DNA of 64,000 nucleotides from the NCBI GenBank assembly GCA_015066175.1, contig SVOW01000015.1:1-64000 (forward strand), written 5' to 3'. Made by a program: the position numbers and the translations under genes. How positions within the stretch are numbered: the first letter of the stretch is position 1; every line of letters begins with the position of its first letter. The stretch is from Oscillospiraceae bacterium. Its GTDB lineage: Bacteria; Bacillota; Clostridia; Oscillospirales; Acutalibacteraceae. Shown one piece after another: positions 7,666-14,810 of this stretch. The notes under the pieces are model-generated. The model saw only the letters and a program-made list of their open reading frames with translations. It was not told where the DNA came from and made no database searches.

Positions 7666-9483
7666 ATGTGCGGAATAATAGGATACACAGGAGAAAAAAC
7701 TGCCACACCAATACTTATAAACGGGCTGAAAAGCCTTGAATACAGAGGGTATGATTCAGCAGGAATAGCGTTGTTGGAAAACAAAAAATTTTCCGTTATA
7801 AAAAGTAAGGGTGAACTTAAAAATCTGATTAAGAAAACGGAAAAAGAAAACTCTGTTTCTTCTGTGGGAATAGGACACACAAGATGGGCAACCCACGGAA
7901 AACCTGACGAAACAAATGCTCACCCCCATACATCTTCTGATGAGATGTTTACAGTTGTGCACAACGGTATAATTGAAAACGCATCTGTTATAAAAAAAGA
8001 ACTTGAGAAAAAGGGTTTCAGTTTTGCTTCGGAAACAGATACGGAAGTAATTCCTCAGCTTCTTTCTTATCATTATGACGGAAATATTTCATCCACAATG
8101 CAGAAGGCCTTTTCAAGCTTTGACGGCTCTTTTGCAGTTGCTTTTTTATGCAGAGATTTCCCTGATACAATTTTTGCAGCACGAAGGCAAAGCCCTCTGA
8201 TTATCGGACGAGGTGAAAACGAAAGCGTAGTTGCTTCAGATACTTGCGCTTTATCTGAAAATATACAGGAATTTACCTGCCTTGAAGATGATGAATTCGC
8301 AATTATCGAAAAAGGAAAAATTGAAATTTTTTCTTCAGGGCTGAAACCTATAAATAAAAAATTCAGAAAAATTGAATCTGTGGCAGAAAAGCACGATAAA
8401 TGCGGGTTTGAACATTTTATGCTGAAAGAAATTTTTGAACAGCCTGAAAAAATCAAAAACCTGTTGAAAGGCAAAATCAGAAATAAAAAAGTTTTTATTG
8501 ACGAAATTGCAGAATTATCCCTTGAAATTATAAAAGCAGAAAAAATTTATATTGTGGGCTGTGGCTCTGCTTATCACGCTGCCCTTGCAGGAAAATTTGC
8601 AATAGAAGAATTGTGCGGCGTGCCCGTTGAAGTAGATATTGCTTCTGAATTCCGCTACAGAAATCCGCCTGTTAAAGAAAACACGCCTGTCATTGTTATT
8701 TCACAAAGCGGTGAAACTGCAGATTCTGTTGCAGCTTTGCGTCTTGCAAACAGTAAGGGTGCTTTTGTTATCGGCATAGTCAATGTGCCGGGCAGTACAA
8801 TTGCAAATGAAAGCGATTATGTTATCGCAACCAAAGCGGGCAGGGAAGTTGCTGTTGCCACAACAAAAGGATATATTACTCAGGTTATGGCACTTTATCT
8901 TTTTGCACTTCACATTGCAGATATCAGAAAAACAATCCCTGACAGAGCAATTGAAATTTACACAGAAGAGCTTTGCAGAATACCTGATAAAATTTCAGAA
9001 ATACTTTCCGATACTTCTGTTGTTGAAAATCTTGCTGAAAAATATTATAACAAAAATGATATTTTTTTCATCGGCAGAAACACAGATTTTGCCGCTGCAT
9101 CAGAAGCATCGCTGAAACTGAAAGAAATCAGTTATATCAACTGCTCTGCTTTCCCTGCAGGAGAATTGAAACACGGCACAATCGCACTTATCGACAAAGG
9201 CACGCCTGTTGTTGCGTTGTGTGCAAACGAAAGGCTTTTCAAAAAAACTTTGTCAAATATCGAAGAAGTTGTTTCCCGCGGCGGTGAAATTCTCTGCGTT
9301 ACGAGAAAAAACAAAATTATCAGCGAAAAATATCTGTCAATTGAAATACCCAATTGTTCAGACCTTTTTGTGCCCATTCTTGAAATTATACCAATGCAGC
9401 TTTTTTCATATTTCATCGCAAAGAAAAAAGGCTGTAACATCGATATGCCGAAAAATTTAGCAAAGTCGGTTACGGTGGAATAG
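7666..9483 (+). CDS. glmS: glutamine--fructose-6-phosphate aminotransferase
   Basis: GlmS makes glucosamine-6-phosphate from fructose-6-phosphate and glutamine, the entry step to peptidoglycan amino sugars; it is cytosolic. I start at 7666, giving 605 residues, because the N-terminal nucleophile Cys must directly follow Met (MCGIIGYTG); an in-frame ATG nine bases earlier would bury it. The glutaminase domain (1-220) has GHTRWATHG and HNGIIEN. Two SIS domains follow (CGSAYHAALAG, ISQSGETADSVAAL), then PAGELKHGTIAL and the C-terminal NLAKSVTVE signature. The AAGAAAGGA ribosome site fits. No glmS ribozyme fits the 127-bp upstream gap. It is a single-gene unit followed by repeat block B. Confidence 0.97.
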   Translation: MCGIIGYTGEKTATPILINGLKSLEYRGYDSAGIALLENKKFSVIKSKGELKNLIKKTEKENSVSSVGIGHTRWATHGKPDETNAHPHTSSDEMFTVVHNGIIENASVIKKELEKKGFSFASETDTEVIPQLLSYHYDGNISSTMQKAFSSFDGSFAVAFLCRDFPDTIFAARRQSPLIIGRGENESVVASDTCALSENIQEFTCLEDDEFAIIEKGKIEIFSSGLKPINKKFRKIESVAEKHDKCGFEHFMLKEIFEQPEKIKNLLKGKIRNKKVFIDEIAELSLEIIKAEKIYIVGCGSAYHAALAGKFAIEELCGVPVEVDIASEFRYRNPPVKENTPVIVISQSGETADSVAALRLANSKGAFVIGIVNVPGSTIANESDYVIATKAGREVAVATTKGYITQVMALYLFALHIADIRKTIPDRAIEIYTEELCRIPDKISEILSDTSVVENLAEKYYNKNDIFFIGRNTDFAAASEASLKLKEISYINCSAFPAGELKHGTIALIDKGTPVVALCANERLFKKTLSNIEEVVSRGGEILCVTRKNKIISEKYLSIEIPNCSDLFVPILEIIPMQLFSYFIAKKKGCNIDMPKNLAKSVTVE

Positions 9484-9554
9484 AATTATAATTATAATTG
9501 AAGTGAGAGGTAAGAAGTAAGAGTGAATAAGTGTGGGTGGACTCCGTCCACACA

Positions 9555-9670
9555 TGATTATATAATTTGTTGTCACAAATTATATAATCAGTGATATTTT
9601 GCTACGCAAAGTGATATTGCGTTGCAGTGATATATCGCTTACGCGATGTGATATATTTCCTGACGGAAAT
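9555..9670 (+). repeat. orphan hairpin array: long hairpin plus four GTGATAT-hairpin units
   Basis: A perfect 16-bp stem with a TGTC loop (9555-9590) leads four exact GTGATAT copies (9591, 9611, 9627, 9648). Each copy is followed at once by its own small hairpin: TTTGC-TAC-GCAAA, TGC-GTT-GCA, ATCGC-TTAC-GCGAT and ATTTCC-TGAC-GGAAAT. The spacers are identical while the stems all differ, so this is not plain tandem duplication. No credible ORF is present. The array at 42619-42722 has the same architecture with GTTTTAT spacers. Confidence 0.85.
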
Positions 9671-9702
9671 GTTTCGGGTCTGCGACGCAATCATATAACG
9701 AT

Positions 9703-9848
9703 AAATTATAATTTATATGTATATTCGATTTTACATTGTAGGGGTCGATGCCTACATCGACCCGTCAGATTTTATGTGAATTTATTCGGGCGGATGTGGG
9801 CATCCGCCCCTACGATGCTGATTTTAATACCGCGGTAAATTATAATTT
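9703..9848 (+). repeat. block B module B1 (122 nt) with flanking palindromes
   Basis: AAATTATAATTT at 9703-9714 and 9837-9848 bracket a 122-nt twin-hairpin module: GTAGGGGTCGATG hairpin, middle, GGGCGGATG hairpin, CCCCTAC end. Its reverse complement recurs at 18389-18510 with two mismatches in 122, and in related form at 27594-27716. Confidence 0.9.
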
Positions 9849-9980
9849 ATCGTGCAATTAATTTTAACATTGTAGGGTTTGGCGCTTGTCGACAAACCGC
9901 CAATTCACATTTTTTGCGGAACGTCGGAAACCGCCGTTCCCTACGATATTAAATTTAATCAACAAGATAAATTATAATTC
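9849..9980 (+). repeat. block B module B2 (120 nt) and variant junction
   Basis: A GTAGGG...CCCTAC twin-hairpin module whose stems are GGTTTG(G)CG-type and CGGAACG/GGCGGTTTCC-type. It is followed by AAATTATAATTC (9969-9980), a junction with one changed base. A same-orientation relative lies at 27729-27840. Confidence 0.85.
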
Positions 9981-10115
9981 ATCTGTATATTTTAATATTA
10001 TTCCGTAGGGGTCGATGCCTACATCGACCCGTCAGATTTTATGTGAATTTGTTCGGGCGGATGTGGGAATCCGCCCCTACGATGCTGTTTTTAATACCGC
10101 GATAAATTATAATTT
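9981..10115 (+). repeat. block B module B3 (123 nt)
   Basis: A second twin-hairpin module of the B1 type with different outer flanks, closed by AAATTATAATTT at 10104-10115. Its reverse complement closely matches 27594-27716, including the GGAATAATATTAAAATA flank. Confidence 0.85.
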
Positions 10116-10315
10116 GTCGAAATGTCTGCCAAGCCTTCCCCTCGAGGGGAAGGTGGGTTTTGCAACGCAAAACTCGGATGAGGTGGAAAGGTAAGAATTT
10201 AAGTAAACCAAAGTAAAAATACGAAAACTGCGTTTTCTACACCTCATCAGTCACCTTGCGGTGACAGCTTCTCCTCAAGGAGAAGCCGAATTAACATCCC
10301 GATAAATTATAATTT
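10116..10315 (+). repeat. block B module B4 (188 nt) with four nested hairpins
   Basis: Contains the palindromes CCTTCCCCTCGAGGGGAAGG, GTTTTGCAACGCAAAAC and CTTCTCC-TCA-GGAGAAG, and an outer pair of arms, GATGAGGTG near 10172 and CACCTCATC near 10241. It ends at AAATTATAATTT (10304-10315). I recall similar CCTTCCCC/GATGAGGTG repeats from many Clostridia genomes, but cannot verify that here. Confidence 0.75.
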
Positions 10316-10500
10316 ACCACAAATTTGATTTTACCATTCGTAGGGCGGGGGCTTGCTCCCGCCGCCGTTAATTTTAATGCAGAATGCAGAATGCAAAATG
10401 CAGAATTTCGGGTCTGCGACGCTATTATGTTTGGGTGTGGGCTTTGCCCACCCGCAATTTTGCACTCTGCACTATGCACTTTGCATTCAAATTATAATTT
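10316..10500 (+). repeat. block B module B5 (173 nt)
   Basis: Starts with a GTAGGGCGGGGGC hairpin, then direct repeats of GCAGAAT/GCAAAAT (10378-10406), then TTTCGGGTCTGCGACGC and a GGGTGTGGGCTTTGCCCACCC hairpin, ending at AAATTATAATTT (10489-10500). Most of it recurs as the reverse complement at 27862-27963. TTTCGGGTCTGCGACGC also follows the hairpin array at 9672. Confidence 0.8.
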
Positions 10501-10561
10501 GAAAAACCAACTATGGGCGATGCACTGAAAAAACATTATGAAATTCATATCAGTGATAGCT
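10501..10561 (+). repeat. 61-nt CAGTGATAG module, single copy
   Basis: Begins directly after AAATTATAATTT and is exactly 61 nt. ATG at 10513 opens a 16-codon ORF reading MGDALKKHYEIHISDS, in the same frame and of the same length as the copies at 18524 and 27581. It precedes the TetR promoter and points toward that gene. Confidence 0.8.
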
Positions 10562-10564
10562 GAA

Positions 10565-10600
10565 AAAACTCCCCTTAAAAACGTAAGGGGAGTTTTGTTA
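10565..10600 (+). terminator. hairpin AAAACTCCCCTTA/TAAGGGGAGTTTT
   Basis: A 13-bp perfect stem (10565-10577 with 10584-10596) and AAAACG loop, ending in TTTTGTT, terminator-like. The 9-bp core CTCCCCTTA with its AAAACG loop also sits inside the modules at 18276-18388 and 27964-28076, so it may be a mobile repeat piece rather than the terminator of a specific gene. Confidence 0.6.
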
Positions 10601-10641
10601 TATTTCACAAAAACATTGTTAAAATTTTGCCGAATCGGATA

Positions 10642-10670
10642 TTGACTAAAATTAGCACGCGTGCTAAAAT
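10642..10670 (+). promoter_or_regulatory. promoter of the TetR operon with operator in the spacer
   Basis: TTGACT (10642-10647), a 17-nt spacer and TAAAAT (10665-10670). The perfect 16-bp palindrome TTAGCACGCGTGCTAA (10652-10667) fills the spacer and enters the -10. A second inverted repeat, TTTCGCA-AACG-TGCGAAA (10686-10703), lies in the leader. Placement is classic for autorepression by the TetR protein encoded next. Confidence 0.8.
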
Positions 10671-10722
10671 AGCATAGAGATAAAATTTCGCAAACGTGCG
10701 AAAGAGAAAACGGAGACAAAAT

Positions 10723-11418
10723 ATGGCAAGAATTGATAAATCTAAGCTTACTAAACTTGAAATCATCCGCGTTGCATCAAGGAAATTTCTTGAAAACGGT
10801 TATTCCAACACGTCAATCAAAGCAATAAGCGATGAGCTTGAAATGAGCACAGGCAATCTTACTTTCCACTTTCCCACAAAAGAGCATCTTTTAGCAGAGC
10901 TGGTTAAGATGCTGCGTAGCTTTCAATGGAAGTTAATCGAGCAGGAAGCAGATGAAGGAGTAAGCTCAATGCTTGCAATATGTATTGAACTTATGACGGT
11001 TGCATCTGCCTGCGAAGAAAGCGAAATTGCCAAAGACTTTTTCCTTTCTACTTATTCAAGTCCCATTTGTGTTGACTATATCAGGTCAAGCGCAGTAGAA
11101 AGAGCGAAAATCATTTTTGAAAATTACTGTAACGGTTGGACAGATGAACAGTATATCGAGGCGGAAATACTTATTTCAGGCATCAATTATGCAACACTTA
11201 TGACAACAGACACCACAGTTTCGCTGGAAACAAGAATAAGCGGAGCACTTAATCACATAATGATGATTTACAATGTGCCTGAAAATTTGCGCAAAGAAAA
11301 AATAGAAAAAGTGCTTTCTATTGACTGCCGTGAATTAGGTAAACGTGTTTTCGGCAAATTTACAGAATATGTTGATGAGTGTGTGGAAGATACACTCAAA
11401 GAAATTTTAATCGGATAA
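10723..11418 (+). CDS. TetR/AcrR family transcriptional regulator
   Basis: A 231-residue DNA-binding repressor. The N-terminal helix-turn-helix is typical: IIRVASRKFLENGYSNTSIK, then AISDELEMSTGNLTFHFPTKEHLL. The C-terminal ligand-binding domain (about 60-231) is all-helical with several Cys and does not reveal its ligand. The frame is open to 10696, but I start at ATG 10723 (MARIDKSKL) because CGGAG sits seven bases before it and the leader inverted repeat covers the earlier codons. The nucleotidase gene starts 17 bases downstream, so repression probably covers both and perhaps the dockerin genes. Operator palindromes lie in the promoter. Confidence 0.9.
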   Translation: MARIDKSKLTKLEIIRVASRKFLENGYSNTSIKAISDELEMSTGNLTFHFPTKEHLLAELVKMLRSFQWKLIEQEADEGVSSMLAICIELMTVASACEESEIAKDFFLSTYSSPICVDYIRSSAVERAKIIFENYCNGWTDEQYIEAEILISGINYATLMTTDTTVSLETRISGALNHIMMIYNVPENLRKEKIEKVLSIDCRELGKRVFGKFTEYVDECVEDTLKEILIG

Positions 11419-11434
11419 TTAAGGAGAGATTTAT

Positions 11435-13528
11435 ATGAAAATGAAAAAATTTATTTCACTTATTATTGCATTTATTTTTATTTTCGGGACAGCGACAACT
11501 GCGTTTGCAGAAAACGCAGAAGGGGACATAGTTGTTCTTTACACAAACGATGTTCACTGTGCAATTGATGATTATACAGTGCTTGCAGCATACAGAGCAG
11601 AATTGGTTTCGCAGGGCAACACGGTTGTTGTAATTGATGCAGGCGATGCAATTCAGGGCGAAGTAATCGGAAGTTTAACTCAGGGCGATGCAATAGTCAA
11701 TATTATGAACAGCGTAGGATATGACTACGCAGTGCCGGGAAATCACGAATTTGACTATGGAATGGAAACTTTCCTTGATCTTGCAGAAAATAAAGCAGAG
11801 TATGAATACATAAGTTCAAACTTTTATGATCTTACTTCCGTGAGTCCTGTGCTTGAGCCTTACGCAATAAAGGATGTAAACGGAACAAAGGTTGCTTTTG
11901 TAGGTATTACCACTCCTGAAACTATCACAAAATCGACACCTGATTATTTCAAGGGTGAAGGCGGTAATTTTATTTACGGTTTTCCTGCGTATCCCGGAGG
12001 TATGTCAGATGAGATATTTTATGAAAACATTCAGAAAAGCGTTGATTCTGCAATAAAAGACGGTGCAGACATTGTTATTGCAGCGGGTCACCTTGGAATT
12101 GCGGAAACAACAGATGGCTTGAAATCAACAGATGTCATTGCCGAAACAGAGGGAATTGACGTTTTTCTTGATGCACATTCGCATGAAAAAATTGAAAGTG
12201 CAACATATAAAAATAAAAACGGAGAAGATGTAATTCTTTCATCCACTCAGACAAAGTTTGAATATTTCGGTCAGTTGACAATCAGTGCTGACGGCACAAT
12301 GGAAACTGAGCTTATTGACCCCGACGAAATAGATGTTGAAACTTTTTCAGAATCAGCACAGGGTGAATATACAAAAGTAAAAAATATAATTGATAAATAT
12401 AAATCAGAAATTGAGTATCTTTACGAAGGAATCGGTATATCTGAAACAACCCTTGTTGCTTATGATACTGACAAAAGCTGGGCAGTACGTAAAAGAGAAA
12501 CAAACGCAGGTGACTTTGTTGCAGATGCTTACCGCGCAGTAACAGGTGCTGATGTTGCAATCGCAAACGGTGGCGGAATACGTGCAGATGTGGCACTCGG
12601 CAATGTATCAAGAAAAAACCTTATGGATGTGAATGCATTCAACAATGATATGTGTGTTCTTGAAGTTACAGGTCAGCAGCTTGTTGATGTGCTTGAACAT
12701 GGTGCACGTAATTGTCCTGAATCTCTCGGCGGTTTCTTCCAGGTTTCAGGTGTAACTTTCGAAATACATACTTATCTTGAATCTCCCGTAATTACTGATG
12801 CTCTGGGGAATTTTATGGGAATAGATGAAACTCTTGAGCGAAGGGTACAGAATGTTCTTGTAAATAATGAACCTGTTGACCTTAACAAAACTTACACTCT
12901 TGCAGGAAGTGCCTATGTGCTTACTCAGGGCGGTGACGGCCTTACAATGCTTGAAGATGCAGAGGTTGTTGAATCTGAAAACTTACCCTGCGATTCAGAA
13001 ATGCTTATAAAATATTTCACAGAAAATCTTAATGGTGTAATAACAGAAGAACAGTACGGCAACCCTGACGGTGAAGGCAGAATAAAAATTATTGATAAAC
13101 ATGTACATAAATTCTCTGACAGTGAAATTTGTGCTTGCGGTAAGGAAAAAGCAGATTACAGCGGATATCATGAAGCAATGGAACGCTATTACGAGCTTAC
13201 TGATAAATATAAGGATGTTCTTACAGAAGAAACAAAGGATTACATCAGAGAAGAAGTTCAGAAAATCGTAAAAGAATATCTTGGCGGTACAGGTGTAAAA
13301 AATAACTACAGCGAAGATGAACAGTATATTCTTGATGGTATAGCAGATGGCATAAATGAAATCTGCGATTATATTGAAGAAGGCATTGCAGACGGCACAT
13401 TAACAGGTTGCGAACATATCTGCCACAGCAGTAATTGGTTCTTGAAAATTGTATGGAGTATAGCAAACTTCTTCCACAGAATTTTCGGCATAAGCCCTGT
13501 GTGTGATTGCACAATGTTACATTATTGA
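11435..13528 (+). CDS. secreted bifunctional 5'-nucleotidase/2',3'-cyclic phosphodiesterase-like protein
   Basis: A 697-residue exported enzyme of the UshA/YfkN type that would strip phosphate from extracellular nucleotides. Signal peptide: residues 1-25 (KKFISLIIAFIFIFGTATTAFA). Metallophosphoesterase domain, about 30-280, with YTNDVHC, DAGDAIQG, GNHEFDYG, AAGHLG and DAHSHE metal motifs. The 5'-nucleotidase C-terminal domain, about 320-525, shows NAGDFVADAY and NGGGIRADV. The last 170 residues are an extra region: CACGKEKA, a helical stretch, then a Trp/Phe-rich segment (HSSNWFLKIVWSIANFFHRI) and a terminal CDCTMLHY. That tail might hold the protein at the surface. It follows the TetR gene by 17 bases with AAGGAGAG. 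The last codons are copied at 14739-14767. Confidence 0.88.
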   Translation: MKMKKFISLIIAFIFIFGTATTAFAENAEGDIVVLYTNDVHCAIDDYTVLAAYRAELVSQGNTVVVIDAGDAIQGEVIGSLTQGDAIVNIMNSVGYDYAVPGNHEFDYGMETFLDLAENKAEYEYISSNFYDLTSVSPVLEPYAIKDVNGTKVAFVGITTPETITKSTPDYFKGEGGNFIYGFPAYPGGMSDEIFYENIQKSVDSAIKDGADIVIAAGHLGIAETTDGLKSTDVIAETEGIDVFLDAHSHEKIESATYKNKNGEDVILSSTQTKFEYFGQLTISADGTMETELIDPDEIDVETFSESAQGEYTKVKNIIDKYKSEIEYLYEGIGISETTLVAYDTDKSWAVRKRETNAGDFVADAYRAVTGADVAIANGGGIRADVALGNVSRKNLMDVNAFNNDMCVLEVTGQQLVDVLEHGARNCPESLGGFFQVSGVTFEIHTYLESPVITDALGNFMGIDETLERRVQNVLVNNEPVDLNKTYTLAGSAYVLTQGGDGLTMLEDAEVVESENLPCDSEMLIKYFTENLNGVITEEQYGNPDGEGRIKIIDKHVHKFSDSEICACGKEKADYSGYHEAMERYYELTDKYKDVLTEETKDYIREEVQKIVKEYLGGTGVKNNYSEDEQYILDGIADGINEICDYIEEGIADGTLTGCEHICHSSNWFLKIVWSIANFFHRIFGISPVCDCTMLHY

Positions 13529-13571
13529 TAACGCAATTTATTATCAGAAAATGTACGAAAGGGGAAGCACT

Positions 13572-14726
13572 ATGAAAAAAATAACCAAACTTATAGGCAT
13601 ACTGCTCATCATCGCAATGCTTATGACAATGTCATCGCTTTCGGTATCCGCTGTATCGTCATCCTACAACCCTGCTATTGGTGATACCTACACAATAGGT
13701 CCGTATACCATTACCCTGAATGATGTTTCAAGTGATAAAATTCCCAATGTTATTAATATTTTAAATTATATTATATTGAGAAATTACGATAAAAAAACCG
13801 GCGTTTTTGCTATTTCGTATCAGTTAAAAGGTACTTCCGGATTTCAAAATGTATGGCCGTCTGACTATTTTCTTATAACACCTTCCATCTCCTCATGCTC
13901 TGAGGAATATAAAGAAGATTTTGTTTTAGAAAAAGAGTATGAGTCAACTGTTGACCCGAAATTTACACATTATCTTCCTTACAAGATAAGGTTTTCAATT
14001 ACCGTATATCGTCCTGCTGTTGAACACAGCGGAGATGCAACCTGCGAAAAAGCAGCCACCTGCACAGTTTGCGGTGAATCCTACACCGCCCCATGTAAAG
14101 GCGGTACAGCTACATGTATGAAAAAAGCTGTTTGTGATGTTTGCGGTAAAGAATATGGTGAATTTGATGCAGATAATCATAATTGGTCAAATCTTAACGG
14201 CATCTGTGCAGATGGTTGCGGTACTGAATGTGAGCACACAAATCAAACGGGTGAAACTTGCGGAATCTGCGGCAAAAAGTTTTATAAAACTCTTTCAGGC
14301 ACAGTAACAAGCTTCGGCGATGAAGAAAACGAAGCAACACTTCTTCTTTATAAAGCCGGCGACAGAGAAAACGCCTACGAAACTACGGTAACAGGCAATT
14401 CTGCAGAATATGCTTTTGAAACAGTAACCAAAGGCGGATATATTCTTGAAGTTTCAAAGGATAACCACGTAACAAGATTTTATGAAGTTACTGTGGGAGA
14501 AGATAATGTTACGCTTGATGCCGAAATCCATCTCGTTGGTGATATTGACGGTGACGGTAAAATTATGGTTACAGACTATTCGTCAGTTCTCCGCCACGTT
14601 AAGAAAATCACATCTCTTGAAGGATATGCACTCAACTGTGCAGACGTGGACTTAAACGGCAGAGTAATGATAACAGATTACGCAGCTATTCTCCGTCACG
14701 TCAAGAAAACGGCGTCTCTCTGGTGA
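13572..14726 (+). CDS. secreted dockerin type I protein (384 aa)
   Basis: Exported protein with a C-terminal type I dockerin, so it should dock onto a cohesin-bearing scaffold. ATG 13572 is chosen because AAAGGGG precedes it and a signal peptide follows (KKITKLIGILLIIAMLMTMSSLSVSA). Residues 30-150 are an unrecognised beta-rich domain. Residues 150-230 hold CxxC pairs (ATCTVCG, AVCDVCG, ETCGICG) typical of small zinc-ribbon-like surface repeats. A carboxypeptidase-regulatory-like beta-sandwich follows (LSGTVTSFGDEENEATLLLY to VTVGEDNV). The dockerin has two calcium loops, DIDGDGKIMVTDYSSVLRHV and DVDLNGRVMITDYAAILRHV. The last 145 residues are nearly the same as those of the next gene. No catalytic domain is evident. 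Confidence 0.85.
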   Translation: MKKITKLIGILLIIAMLMTMSSLSVSAVSSSYNPAIGDTYTIGPYTITLNDVSSDKIPNVINILNYIILRNYDKKTGVFAISYQLKGTSGFQNVWPSDYFLITPSISSCSEEYKEDFVLEKEYESTVDPKFTHYLPYKIRFSITVYRPAVEHSGDATCEKAATCTVCGESYTAPCKGGTATCMKKAVCDVCGKEYGEFDADNHNWSNLNGICADGCGTECEHTNQTGETCGICGKKFYKTLSGTVTSFGDEENEATLLLYKAGDRENAYETTVTGNSAEYAFETVTKGGYILEVSKDNHVTRFYEVTVGEDNVTLDAEIHLVGDIDGDGKIMVTDYSSVLRHVKKITSLEGYALNCADVDLNGRVMITDYAAILRHVKKTASLW

Positions 14727-14738
14727 TAAGAATATATT

Positions 14739-14767
14739 ATTGCGATTTTACAATGGTACATTATTGA
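14739..14767 (+). pseudogene. duplicated 3' tail of the 5'-nucleotidase gene
   Basis: The segment reads YCDFTMVHY-stop, matching the real nucleotidase end VCDCTMLHY-stop (13499-13528). The following 45 bases also match the leader of the previous dockerin gene. It is best explained as a scar of tandem duplication that started inside the nucleotidase gene. Confidence 0.7.
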
Positions 14768-14810
14768 CAGCATAATTTGTTATCAATAAGTGCGAAAGGG
14801 GAAAAACCTT

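Noticed and set aside
9555-9670. CRISPR array
   Set aside because: Repeats are only 7 nt and the intervening units are self-complementary 9-16 nt hairpins, not unique spacers of about 30 nt; there are no cas genes.
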